The notes: generated from the letters alone by a model not told the origin. 35,145 nucleotides of DNA from Bradyrhizobium sp. AS23.2 (GCF_001908185.1 NZ_LGHM01000128.1:1-35145); one strand, 5' to 3'; numbered from the stretch's first letter, positions 16,685 to 25,442 are shown. Made by a program: numbers and translations.

Positions 16685-17677
16685 ATGACTGACCGACCGA
16701 CTGTCCTCGTCACAGGAGGCGCGGGCTATATTGGCTCGCATGCCTGCCGCGCACTGACCGCCGCCGGCTATCAGCCCGTCGTTTACGACAATCTCTCGAC
16801 AGGTCATCGCAACTTCGTGGCCGGCCCGCTGGTGACGGGCGATCTGCTCGACGGCGCGGCGCTGGCACGCGCCTTCGCCGATCACAAGGTCACGGCGGTG
16901 ATGCATTTCGCGGCGGCAAGCCTCGTCGGTGAATCCATGACCGACCCGCAGAAATACTACATCAACAACGTACAGGGCACGCTATCGTTGTTGCAGGCGA
17001 TGCGCAACGCGGGCTGCACGCGCATCGTGTTCTCCTCGACCGGCGCCGTCTACGGCAACGCCGATTCCAAGGAGTTGCCCGAGGACTTTCCCTGCGCACC
17101 GATCAATCCCTACGGCGCCTCGAAGTGGATGATCGAGCGCATGCTCGCTGATTACCGCGCGGCCTATGGTTTCGGCGCATTCTGCCTGCGCTATTTCAAC
17201 GCCAGCGGCGCCGATCCGGCCGGCGGCATTGGCGAGTTGCGTGACAACGAGACCCATCTCATTCCGCGCGCCATGATGGCCTTGCAGGGTTATGTCGACT
17301 TCGCCGTGTTCGGCGACGATTACGACACGCCCGACGGCACCGCGATCCGCGACTACATCCACGTCACCGACCTCGCTGCCGCGCATGTCGCTGCGCTCAA
17401 GCTGCTGGAGCAGGGACACTCCGGCGGCAGCTTCAATCTCGGCACCGGCTCCGGCTTTTCCGTGCGCGAGATCCTCACCGCCATCAGGCAGGAGACGGGG
17501 CGCGAGGTGCCGCACACCATCAAGCCGCGCCGCGCCGGCGATCCCACTTATCTGGTCGCGGATCCTTCTGCTGCGCGAAAAGTGCTGAACTTCGTGCCGC
17601 GTCACTCCGACCTGCCCACGGTCATCCGCACCGCCTGGGCCTGGCACCAGAAGGCGCATCCGCAAAGGTCGCGCTAG
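16685..17677 (+). CDS. galE: UDP-glucose 4-epimerase
   Basis: This is an extended SDR of 330 residues that interconverts UDP-glucose and UDP-galactose in the cytoplasm, supplying galactose for the polymer. It has the NAD site GGAGYIGSHA (11-20), AAASLVGES, SSTGAVYG, catalytic Tyr143 and Lys147 (YGASKW), LRYFNASGADP, and the family C-terminus (KPRRAGDPTYLVADPSAARK). ATG 16685 is preferred to GTG 16673 because GAGTGGAAG lies just upstream and the fold starts at residue 5. It lies 19 bp after the WecG-family gene, so it is the third gene of that operon. Confidence 0.95.
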   Translation: MTDRPTVLVTGGAGYIGSHACRALTAAGYQPVVYDNLSTGHRNFVAGPLVTGDLLDGAALARAFADHKVTAVMHFAAASLVGESMTDPQKYYINNVQGTLSLLQAMRNAGCTRIVFSSTGAVYGNADSKELPEDFPCAPINPYGASKWMIERMLADYRAAYGFGAFCLRYFNASGADPAGGIGELRDNETHLIPRAMMALQGYVDFAVFGDDYDTPDGTAIRDYIHVTDLAAAHVAALKLLEQGHSGGSFNLGTGSGFSVREILTAIRQETGREVPHTIKPRRAGDPTYLVADPSAARKVLNFVPRHSDLPTVIRTAWAWHQKAHPQRSR

Positions 17678-17897
17678 GCGGCGCGAGCGTTCGCGCCTTG
17701 TCCGGCGGGGGCCTGAACGGCTAGGATAGTGATGATCGTCGGCGCTGGCAGATGTTCAGCGACCGTATTTTCCGCGTCGCCGGCGATGATGCCGGCCTTG
17801 CGTGGCTTGGCCGATTGCGCGAGCCGATTTTTCCGAGCGTCAAGGCCACGATCACGTCCGCGCGTCGGCCCGCCGTCAAGCACCGGGCCCAGGGAGC

Positions 17898-18248
17898 ATG
17901 GAGCGAATGCATCGGGCTGCACGCCTGGAGTTCGAGCGCGTCATGGAGGAGTTCGCCCGCTGGCACGTCGTGCCCGCGGACGAGCGCTCGCCGGCGCCCG
18001 CCTGGTGGTGGGGGCCGGCCATGGCGGTGTTCGACGACCAAGAGCTGATGAGCGGCGCATGGTGCACGATACTCGACTTGAACGAAGGCGCGAGCTTTGC
18101 CGAAGGCGCACGTGCGATTCTCGCGCTGTTCGTCGAGCAGACGTCGCTGACGGGGCCGCAGGATTTTCCGAGCAGGACCGAGGGCGGAGATCACGACGTC
18201 CGCGAGCTGCATCCGCAGCCGCTAGATGACGGCGCGTTTCAACCGTAG
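17898..18248 (+). CDS. Hypothetical protein, 116 residues
   Basis: I do not recognise this protein. ATG 17898 sits after a textbook AGGGAG site, and the residues look like real coding: FERVMEEFARWHVVPADERSPAPAWWWGPAMAVFDDQELMSGAWCTILDLNEG. It is soluble, acidic, and has a striking Trp cluster (AWWWG). It has no signal peptide or membrane segment. The 3' end overlaps the convergent c-di-GMP gene by 27 bp. The 220 bp between galE and this start hold no gene I can support. Being downstream of galE it may be read with the polysaccharide operon, but the gap suggests its own promoter. Confidence 0.65.
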   Translation: MERMHRAARLEFERVMEEFARWHVVPADERSPAPAWWWGPAMAVFDDQELMSGAWCTILDLNEGASFAEGARAILALFVEQTSLTGPQDFPSRTEGGDHDVRELHPQPLDDGAFQP

Positions 18249-21200
18249 CGCAGCGGCTTCTTCGGCGGCAAGATCCGGCTCGGGTTGGAGCGGTGGCGCG
18301 ACAGGCATCACCATCGGCCGCAGCAACTTGGCCATCTGCGGCGCCGGCAATGGCCTGGAAATCAGAAAGCCCTGCATCTCGTCACAGCCATGGGTCCGCA
18401 GGAACGCCTCCTGCTCGGCGTTCTCGACGCCTTCGGCGACGACGGTCATGCCGAGCGCCTTGCCTATGCTGATGATCGCCTGCGCGATCGCCTGGTCTTC
18501 CGAATCCCGCGGCAGGTCTCGCACGAAGGAGCGATCGATCTTGATGGTATCGATCGGGAAGTGCTTCATCAGCGACATCGACGAATAGCCGGTGCCGAAA
18601 TCGTCGATGGCGAGGCGAATACCTCGGCTCTGGATGGCGTCGAGCACCTTGAGCGCGCGACCGACATTGCGCATCATCATGCTCTCGGTGACTTCGAGCT
18701 GGAGCAGCACCGGCGACATGCCGCTTGCGGCCAGCGCCTCGTCGACGTCCTGCAGCAGATGCTCGTCGGTAAACTGCCGCGGCGACAGGTTCACCGCCAT
18801 CGAAACCGGCAACAGGCCGCGGCGCTGCCAGGCCATGGCCTGCGCGCAGGCTTCATTCAGCACCCAGCGGCCGATCGGCACGATCAGTCCGGTCTCCTCG
18901 GCGAGCGGAATGAATTGCGCCGGCGAAACGTTGCCGAGATCGGGATGCGTCCAGCGCAGCAGCGCTTCCACGCCGGTGATCTGGCCGGTGTCGATGTCCA
19001 CCTTGGGCTGGTAGTTCAGCGAGAACTGCTCACGCTCCAGCGCCCGGCGCAGCGCGCTCTCCAGCGACAGCCGCTCGATCGACTGCGTCTTCACTTCCTT
19101 GGAGAAGAAGCGATAGCCGTTCTTGCCGTCTTCCTTGGCGAGATACATCGCCATATCGGCGTTCTTGGTCAGCGTCTGGGCGTCGGAGCCGTTGGCCGGA
19201 TACATCGCGATGCCGATCGACGCCGTCGTGTGGCACTCGTGACCGGCCAGCTCCATGGGCTCGGCGAGCGCCGTCAACAGCCCGGTCGCGATGCGCTGGA
19301 CGTCGTCGACCTCGCCGCACTGATCGAGGATCACCACGAACTCGTCGCCGCCGAGACGCGCGACCACGTCACTTTTCCGCAGCGCGCCGCGCAGCCGGTT
19401 GGCCACTTCGAGCAGGAGCAGGTCGCCGGCCTCGTGACCCAGCGAATCGTTGATGACCTTGAAGCGGTCGAGATCGATGAACAGCACCGCGAAGCGGTGA
19501 TCGTGGCGCTGCGCCGCGTCGATGGCCTCGCGGAGCAACCCATTGAAGGTCTCGCGGTTCGGAAGGTCTGTCAGGCTGTCGTGCGAAGCGAGGTACTCGA
19601 TCCGCTCGTCCGCCCGGTTCTTCTCGTCGGCGCGATCGAAATTCTCCATCGCAAAGGAGACGTTGCCGGCGAGGCGTTGCAGCAGCTCGACGAACCCGCC
19701 GGTGAAGGTGTCCTGCTCCGTCGACATGTAGATCATGACGCCGACGGGCTTGTCGTGCGTGATCAGCGGGAATGCCGCGCCGGAACGCGCGCCGTCGCCT
19801 TGCAGGACGGCATGGAAGGCGCTCACGCGGCCGTCATTCACATAATCGTTGCTGACACAGGGCTGCCGGGTGCGGAACGCCGTGCCGCTCATGCCGCGGC
19901 CTTCAGGCCGGTCGGCGTCGACGGAAAGGCGAACGTTCCGGGTGGTCTCTGCGGACGGCCCCGCGGCCGCGACGATCTCGAGTTGATCGCCGTCGGCCCT
20001 GGCAAGCGCTATGGTCGTCGAGGTGAATCTTCCGCCGGTGGACGCGGCCTGACACACCAGCTCGAACAGCTCAGTGCGCGACTTGGCCCGCACGATCGCT
20101 TCATTGGTGTCGCTCAGCGCCGCGAACATGCGCGTCAGGCGCTCCCTCTGCGCCTCGGCCCGCGACCGCTCTTCAGCCCGGTCGAAATTGTCCAGCGCGA
20201 AGGCGACATTGGCCTGGAGCCGTTGCAGCAGCTCGACGAATTCGGGCGTGAACGTGCCGCGTTCGGGCGAGTTGAAAAGGAACACGCCTTCGACGCGGTC
20301 GCCGTTGAACAGCGGCAGCGCAGCGGAGGATCCGATGCCGTTGCTGCGAGCGTCGGCCTGCCAGGGCTTGATCCGGTCGTCGGACAGTACGTCATTGCTG
20401 ACGCAGGGTTGGCGTGTCCGGAAGGCGGTTCCTGTCAGCCCCCGCCCCTCGGGCACCTGGTCGGAGGTGGAAAACTTGAAGGCGCGCACCGCATCCGCGT
20501 TCGGCCCGTAGCAGGCGACAACGCGGAGCAGCTCGGCATCGCGATCGACGAGCGCGATGGTGGCCGAGCTGAACTTGGCGCCCTTCGCCGTCGCTTCGCA
20601 CACGAGGTCGAAGAGTTCGGCCCGGGAATGCGCACGCAGGATCGCCTCGTTGGTCGCACTGAGCGCCGCATACATGCGCGCCAGGCGATCTTCCTCCTCG
20701 GCGATCCGCGCCTTCTCGGCTTCACGGTCGAAATTTTCGATGGCGAAGCAAACGTTCTCGGCGATACGCAACATGAGCGCGACGATTTCCTCGTCGTTCG
20801 CCCAGGACTGGCTGAGGAAGGACAGGATGACGCCGATGCTTTGGCCATGCTTGATCAGGGGCGCCGCGATACAGGCGGCAACCCTGGTCTTGATATTGGC
20901 CTGCTCCCACGGTGTTCCCTTGGTGCGACGCGCGAGATTGCGTTCGACAAAGGGCTTCTGCGTGCGAAACACCTCGCCGGAAATACCGCGACCGTAAGGA
21001 TTCTCTGGATCGGCGGAGTAGCGGGTCTGGGCCACGATCTCCAGGTTCTCGCCGGTGCCGGCGACCGGCATCAACCAATGCGAGTCCTGCTCCTTCAGCA
21101 GAATGAATGTCGCCAGCGACTCGCCGCCATGCACGGAGGCATCGCACACGAGCTGGTACAGTTCCTGCTCGGTTTTCGCACGCAGGATGGCTTCGTTGGT

Positions 21201-21788
21201 CGCGCTGAGCGCGCCGAACATGCGGTTGAGCCGCCGCGTCGCCCGCTCGCTGGTCTGCCGTGCGGTCTCGCGCGTGAAATTGTCCAACGCATAGGAAATG
21301 TTGGCGGACATGCGCTCGAACAGCGACACCATATGGGCGTCGAGCGAGCCTGCCTCACTGCGGGTCACGAACAGCACGCCGACGCTCTTGCCATTGCAAA
21401 GCAGCGGCAGGGCCGCGGCCGCGCCGACATGGGATTTCACCACTCCTTCGCGCCATGCCAGCGAGCGTGGGTCGTTCAGAAAATCATTGCTGATGCAGAG
21501 CTGCTGGCTGCGAAATGCCTCGCCGCCGACGCCAGATCCTTCGGGTGTGCCAGCTTCGGTCGTGATCTCGATCGCGCTCAGCCGCGCGACGTCTTCGCCG
21601 CAACCGGCGGCAAAACGCAGCCGATGGCCGTCCGGCTCCAACAGGAACACCGCGACGGCCATGAAGTCTCCGCTCGCAAACCCGGCGTCGCAGACCTTCT
21701 GGTACAGCTCGTCCGGCGACTTCGCGTAGAGGATCGCTTCGTTGATGGCACTCAACGCTGCAAAGGTGCGCGCGAGGGTCGTCTGCAC
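18222..21788 (-). CDS. Four-GAF GGDEF-EAL cyclic-di-GMP protein
   Basis: This 1188-residue cytoplasmic protein has four tandem modules, each a helix (FAALSATNEAIL-like) plus a GAF domain, starting at about residues 8, 190, 372 and 554, exactly 182 apart. A GGDEF domain follows (about 737-925; DSLTDLPNR, I-site RKSD, and GGDEF near 811), then an EAL domain (about 935-1165; EALLRW, NLSPRQF, DDFGTGYSS, KIDRSFV, VVAEGVE). All synthesis and hydrolysis motifs are intact, so both activities are possible. It has no membrane segment or receiver domain. Start is GTG 21788 after GGGAG. It lies next to the polysaccharide genes, so control of EPS by c-di-GMP is a plausible inference. GAF ligands are unknown. 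Confidence 0.95.
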   Translation of the reverse strand: MQTTLARTFAALSAINEAILYAKSPDELYQKVCDAGFASGDFMAVAVFLLEPDGHRLRFAAGCGEDVARLSAIEITTEAGTPEGSGVGGEAFRSQQLCISNDFLNDPRSLAWREGVVKSHVGAAAALPLLCNGKSVGVLFVTRSEAGSLDAHMVSLFERMSANISYALDNFTRETARQTSERATRRLNRMFGALSATNEAILRAKTEQELYQLVCDASVHGGESLATFILLKEQDSHWLMPVAGTGENLEIVAQTRYSADPENPYGRGISGEVFRTQKPFVERNLARRTKGTPWEQANIKTRVAACIAAPLIKHGQSIGVILSFLSQSWANDEEIVALMLRIAENVCFAIENFDREAEKARIAEEEDRLARMYAALSATNEAILRAHSRAELFDLVCEATAKGAKFSSATIALVDRDAELLRVVACYGPNADAVRAFKFSTSDQVPEGRGLTGTAFRTRQPCVSNDVLSDDRIKPWQADARSNGIGSSAALPLFNGDRVEGVFLFNSPERGTFTPEFVELLQRLQANVAFALDNFDRAEERSRAEAQRERLTRMFAALSDTNEAIVRAKSRTELFELVCQAASTGGRFTSTTIALARADGDQLEIVAAAGPSAETTRNVRLSVDADRPEGRGMSGTAFRTRQPCVSNDYVNDGRVSAFHAVLQGDGARSGAAFPLITHDKPVGVMIYMSTEQDTFTGGFVELLQRLAGNVSFAMENFDRADEKNRADERIEYLASHDSLTDLPNRETFNGLLREAIDAAQRHDHRFAVLFIDLDRFKVINDSLGHEAGDLLLLEVANRLRGALRKSDVVARLGGDEFVVILDQCGEVDDVQRIATGLLTALAEPMELAGHECHTTASIGIAMYPANGSDAQTLTKNADMAMYLAKEDGKNGYRFFSKEVKTQSIERLSLESALRRALEREQFSLNYQPKVDIDTGQITGVEALLRWTHPDLGNVSPAQFIPLAEETGLIVPIGRWVLNEACAQAMAWQRRGLLPVSMAVNLSPRQFTDEHLLQDVDEALAASGMSPVLLQLEVTESMMMRNVGRALKVLDAIQSRGIRLAIDDFGTGYSSMSLMKHFPIDTIKIDRSFVRDLPRDSEDQAIAQAIISIGKALGMTVVAEGVENAEQEAFLRTHGCDEMQGFLISRPLPAPQMAKLLRPMVMPVAPPLQPEPDLAAEEAAALRLKRAVI

Positions 21789-21801
21789 GATCTTAACTCC
21801 C

Positions 21802-21820
21802 GGGCATTTCTGCCCTTTTT
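21802..21820 (-). promoter_or_regulatory. 5' leader hairpin with GAAA loop before the GGDEF-EAL gene
   Basis: On the minus strand the leader reads AAAAAGGGCAGAAATGCCCG: a 5-bp GGGCA/TGCCC stem closed by a GAAA tetraloop, abutting the GGGAG ribosome site. It could affect translation initiation. Read on the plus strand it is GGGCA-TTTC-TGCCC-TTTTT, which looks like a small terminator but has no plus-strand gene upstream except distant ones. Confidence 0.35.
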
Positions 21821-22095
21821 ATCCCGGGGTGCTTTATGAACGGCCATCGCCTAAGTGGTCGTTATTGCGTGCCGCGAACCCACAATCAAAGTGAACGAGG
21901 TACGAACTAGCGGTGCCAAACTGTCGATAATCCCGCCGCACGGGATGCCGGCGCGCAGAACCTGCAACCAAAGGCGCGTTCTCTTTGCGAATTTGCAGCC
22001 CTGTATTGGTTTACGGGAGATTGATATCGCTCCCGCGCTTTGAGACGATGGCACCCAACGAGCAGCCCGTTAAGGGTACCAGCCGAGGAAACGCC

Positions 22096-23148
22096 ATGCC
22101 GATCGTCAGGGCCGACCGCCTCACGCACGTCAGCGCCGCACTGCTCCGTGCCGCAGGAGCCTCCGAGGAAGAAGCCGACGCCGTGGCCGTCGGCTGCGTC
22201 AACGCCAATCTCGCCGGCCACGACTCTCACGGCGTGATTGCTGTTCCAACCTACATCGACCGTATCAAGGCCGGCCACATCGTTCCCGGCGCGAAGTGGT
22301 CCATCGTCCAGGAATCAGCAACCACGACCGTGATCGACGGCCAGTGGGGTTTTGGCTTCCACATCAACGCCAAGGCGATGGCGCTGACGATCGAGAAAGC
22401 CAAGACGGCGAATGTCGCCGCCTGCACCGTGTTCCGGCAGAGCCATGTCGGCCGCCTCGCCGCCTATCCGCTGATGGCGATGCGCGAAGGCATGATCGGG
22501 ATTGCGACGGCGGATTCCGGCCGCTCGCCGAAGCACGTGGCGCCGTTCGGGGGCAAGGAAGCGCGGCTCGGCACCAACCCGATCTCGATCGCCGTGCCGT
22601 CCGACCTCGATGCCCCCTTCTATCTGGACATGGCGACCTCGGCGGTCGCGGCCGGCAAGATCCAGCTCGCTGTCGCCCGCGGCGAGGAGATTCCAACGGG
22701 GTGGATCATCGATGCCGAGGGCCGGCACACCACCGATCCGACCCAATACCGCAAGGGCGGCGCGCTGCTGCCGCTCGGCGGCACCGAGGGCTACAAGGGC
22801 AGCGGCCTGGCCGCCATGGTCGAGGTGTTGTGCGGTCTGCTCACCGGTCTCGGCTTCGGCGTCGAGCCGACCGGGCGGCACAATGACGGCTGCTTCATGG
22901 CGGTGTTCAACGTCGCCGCGTTCCGCCCGCTGAAGGAATTCAAGCGCGAGGTCGCGGAGTTCGCGCATTACCTGAAATCGACACCGCCGTCCGAGGGCAG
23001 CAAAGGCGTCTACTATCCCGGCGAGATCGAAGGTTTGCGCGAGCAGCAGCGCCTGCGGGACGGCATCGAGATCGAGGATGCGACCTGGGACAAGCTGCGC
23101 GCGCTGGCGCGCGAGTACAGGCTCGAAACAATCCTCGACCTGACCTGA
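22096..23148 (+). CDS. Ldh_2-family NAD(P)-dependent dehydrogenase
   Basis: This 350-residue malate/L-lactate/ureidoglycolate-type dehydrogenase of the YlbC/Mdh fold oxidises 2-hydroxy acids. It is not related to classical LDH/MDH. Signatures: NANLAGHDSHGVIAVPTYIDRI near the N-terminus (with the catalytic His), FRQSHVGRLAAYPL, PFGGKEARLGTNPISIAVP, FYLDMATSAVAAGKI, and LPLGGTEGYKGSGLAAMVEVLCGLLTG. ATG 22096 is chosen over upstream in-frame codons because GAGGAA precedes it and the fold begins there. The 307-bp gap before it (21789-22095) holds the leader hairpin and an inverted repeat CGGGAG...CTCCCG near 22013-22034, but no gene. It is first in a three-gene operon. Confidence 0.9.
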   Translation: MPIVRADRLTHVSAALLRAAGASEEEADAVAVGCVNANLAGHDSHGVIAVPTYIDRIKAGHIVPGAKWSIVQESATTTVIDGQWGFGFHINAKAMALTIEKAKTANVAACTVFRQSHVGRLAAYPLMAMREGMIGIATADSGRSPKHVAPFGGKEARLGTNPISIAVPSDLDAPFYLDMATSAVAAGKIQLAVARGEEIPTGWIIDAEGRHTTDPTQYRKGGALLPLGGTEGYKGSGLAAMVEVLCGLLTGLGFGVEPTGRHNDGCFMAVFNVAAFRPLKEFKREVAEFAHYLKSTPPSEGSKGVYYPGEIEGLREQQRLRDGIEIEDATWDKLRALAREYRLETILDLT

Positions 23149-23170
23149 CGGAATTTTGGAGAGCAGCAGC

Positions 23171-24538
23171 ATGACGCGGCAGATGGTACTGGTTGGCTTC
23201 CTCCAGGCGCAGAACTGCACGAATTTGCCGAGTTCCTGGCGGCATCCGGATTCGCGCGACGATTCGATGTCGGCGGATTACTATCAGGAGATCGCCAGGA
23301 TCCTCGAAGCCGGCAAATTCCACATGGCCTTCTTCGACGATCGCCTGGCGATGCCGGACCGTTACGGCAACGACCACGCCCACACCGTCGAATATGGCAT
23401 CCGCTGCGTGAAGATGGATCCGCTGATCGTGCTGACCACGATGGGCATGGTCACGGACAAGCTCGGCTTAGGGGCCACCTGCTCGACCACCTATTACGAG
23501 CCCTTCGACGTCGCGCGCCGGTTCGCCACACTCGATTTGATGTCGGGCGGACGCGCAGGCTGGAACGTCGTCACCTCGCTCAATGACGGCGAGGCGCTCA
23601 ACATGGGGCGCGACTCCCATCCCGAACACGACTCCCGCTACGACCGCGCCGACGAATTCATGGAGGTGGTGCTCGGCCATTGGGACACCTGGGAAGACGG
23701 CGCGCTCATCATGGACAAGAAAAGCGGCCGCTTTGCCGATCCGGCCAAGGTGAAGCGGCTCGATCACAAGGGACCCGCCTTCAAGTCCCGCGGGCCATTC
23801 ACCGTGCCGCGCTCGGATCAGGGCCATCCCGTGATCATCCAGGCCGGCGCATCCGGCCGCGGGCAGCGCTTTGCCGGCCGATGGGGCGAGGTGATCTTCA
23901 CCGCCGCGCGCAATCTCGCAGGCGCCAAGGAGGGTTACGCGGCCGTGCGCAACGAAGCGGCCAAGGCCGGCCGCGATCCCGACCAGATGTTCCTCTGCAA
24001 CCTGACGACGCCGGTCTGCGCAGCCACCAAGGCCGAAGCCGAGGACAAGATGGCCCTGATCAACAAGCTTCCGCTCGAGATCGACGCGCTGTCACTGCTC
24101 GCCGAAGCGCTCAACTACGATTTCGCTTCCAAGGATCTCGACGAGCCACTGACGACGGAAGAGCTGAAAAGCATGCAGGGCATTTTGGGCATCCGCGACG
24201 GCGTGCTCAAGACATCAGGCAAGAGCAACCCAAGCGCGCGCGACTTCGTCACCTTCTCCGGCCGTGGCCAGGTGCATGACGCGATGGTCGGCGGCCCCAA
24301 GGAGATCGCGGACAAGCTTGAAGAGATGTTCGTCGAGCGTGGCTGCGACGGCTTCGTCATCGCCGCGACCTACGTACCCGGCTCCTACGCGGACTTCGTG
24401 CGACACATCGTTCCGGAATTGCAGCGGCGCGGCTTGTTCCAGAAGGATTATCGCGGCAAGACGCTGCGGGAAAATCTCGGGCTGAAGCGGCCGGCCGCCG
24501 GCGCCTGGAAGGCACAGCCGGGCGATGCCGCGGAATAA
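23171..24538 (+). CDS. NtaA/SnaA-type FMN-dependent monooxygenase
   Basis: This luciferase-like (LLM-class) two-component monooxygenase has 455 residues, the usual length. It uses FMNH2 delivered by a separate reductase. Visible: the N-terminal barrel strand VLVGFLQAQN, FHMAFFDDRLAMP, LGLGATCSTTYYEPFDVARRFATLDLMSGGRAGWNVVTS (family signature), HPVIIQAGASGRGQRFAGRWGEVIFT (FMN phosphate site), and a C-terminal GDAAE. Type members act on nitrilotriacetate, dibenzothiophene sulfone or similar; the substrate here is unknown. ATG 23171 has GGAGA upstream; TTG 23156 is also in frame. It follows the dehydrogenase by 22 bp. Confidence 0.92.
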   Translation: MTRQMVLVGFLQAQNCTNLPSSWRHPDSRDDSMSADYYQEIARILEAGKFHMAFFDDRLAMPDRYGNDHAHTVEYGIRCVKMDPLIVLTTMGMVTDKLGLGATCSTTYYEPFDVARRFATLDLMSGGRAGWNVVTSLNDGEALNMGRDSHPEHDSRYDRADEFMEVVLGHWDTWEDGALIMDKKSGRFADPAKVKRLDHKGPAFKSRGPFTVPRSDQGHPVIIQAGASGRGQRFAGRWGEVIFTAARNLAGAKEGYAAVRNEAAKAGRDPDQMFLCNLTTPVCAATKAEAEDKMALINKLPLEIDALSLLAEALNYDFASKDLDEPLTTEELKSMQGILGIRDGVLKTSGKSNPSARDFVTFSGRGQVHDAMVGGPKEIADKLEEMFVERGCDGFVIAATYVPGSYADFVRHIVPELQRRGLFQKDYRGKTLRENLGLKRPAAGAWKAQPGDAAE

Positions 24539-24553
24539 CAACGAGGACAGACT

Positions 24554-25339
24554 ATGCGCTGGCTGAAATTCACCACCTCGGACAAGACATCGTGGGGGAT
24601 CATTGAGGGCGACCAGGTGATCGCGGTCGACGGCGATCCCTTCGGCGAATGGCAGCGCACCTCGCGCACGCATCCGCTGTCGCAGGTCAAGATCGAGCTG
24701 CCGCTGATCCCGCGCACCTTCTATTGCGTCGGCCTGAACTACCTGAAGCACCTGAAGGAAGCCGCCGACAAGCGCGGCGAGGTGCCGGCGGTGCCTGATA
24801 GGCCCGAGATTGGCTATCGCGCGCAGAACGCGCTGATCGCACATGACGAGGACGTTGTGATCCCGTCGTTCGCGACGGACAAGATCCACTATGAAGGCGA
24901 GCTCGTCGTTGTCATCGGCAAGAAGGTGAAGCATCTCACCAAGCAGAACGCGATGGATTGCGTATTCGGCTACACCATCGGCAACGACGTCAGCGAGCGC
25001 AGCTGGCAGAAGGCCGACCGCGGCCTGTGGCGCTCGAAGAACGCCGACACGTTCAAGCCGATGGGGCCGTGGATCGAGACCGAGGCCGATCTCGCCAAGA
25101 TGCAGACGATCGTCAGGGTCAACGGCAAGGAGACCAACCGCTTCCACACAAACGACATGATCTTTGGGGTGGTGCCGTTTCTGGTCGAGCTGACCAAGTA
25201 TTTCACGCTATGGCCCGGCGACGTGATCTGGATGGGCACGGACGGCGCCTCTCCTGATATCAAGCACGGCGATGTCGTGGAGATCGACATCACCGGCATC
25301 GGGACGTTGCGGAACAGGTTTGTGCGGGAGCAGCGGTAA
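24554..25339 (+). CDS. Fumarylacetoacetate hydrolase-family protein
   Basis: This 261-residue member of the FAH/HpaG superfamily cleaves C-C bonds in, or hydrates or decarboxylates, 2-oxo acid intermediates at a divalent metal. Metal ligands are visible as Glu114, Glu116 (HYEGELVVVIG) and Asp145 (TIGNDVSER). The N-terminal FYCVGLNYLKHLKEA and C-terminal GTDGASPDIKHGDVVEIDITGIGTLRNRF are typical. GAGGA precedes ATG 24554, 15 bp after the monooxygenase, so the three genes are one unit. Exact reaction is unknown; within the operon it could process a ring- or chain-cleavage product. Confidence 0.92.
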   Translation: MRWLKFTTSDKTSWGIIEGDQVIAVDGDPFGEWQRTSRTHPLSQVKIELPLIPRTFYCVGLNYLKHLKEAADKRGEVPAVPDRPEIGYRAQNALIAHDEDVVIPSFATDKIHYEGELVVVIGKKVKHLTKQNAMDCVFGYTIGNDVSERSWQKADRGLWRSKNADTFKPMGPWIETEADLAKMQTIVRVNGKETNRFHTNDMIFGVVPFLVELTKYFTLWPGDVIWMGTDGASPDIKHGDVVEIDITGIGTLRNRFVREQR

Positions 25340-25345
25340 GGCAGA

Positions 25346-25442
25346 TGCCGTAGGGTGGGCAAAGGCGCGCCAGCGCCGTGCCCACCGCTCTTTCACACTT
25401 CGGCAAAAGGTGGGCACGCTTCGCTTTGCCCACCCTACGGCA
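25346..25442. repeat. Inverted REP pair (B then A)
   Basis: A 97-bp element bounded by perfect 19-bp inverted repeats (25346-25364 and 25424-25442). It contains REP variant B in plus orientation (25350-25386), a 22-bp spacer, and variant A in minus orientation (25409-25438). The same two variants flank the RAYT pseudogene at 1.8-2.4 kb. It lies between the convergent FAH and Lrp genes and could end both transcripts as a strong hairpin. Confidence 0.85.

Noticed and set aside
17674..17922. Possible 82-residue minus-strand gene after galE
   Set aside because: It has no ribosome site, overlaps the well-supported start of the 17898 gene, and has no recognisable motif.
21802..21820. Plus-strand Rho-independent terminator (stem plus five T)
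   Set aside because: No plus-strand gene ends nearby; the hairpin is more sensible as a leader element of the minus-strand gene.
18285..21839. Very long plus-strand open frame (about 1184 codons) opposite the GGDEF-EAL gene
   Set aside because: It is antisense to a protein with complete domain motifs. High-GC codon use often leaves long open antisense frames, and the encoded residues (many Arg, His, Gln) match no family.
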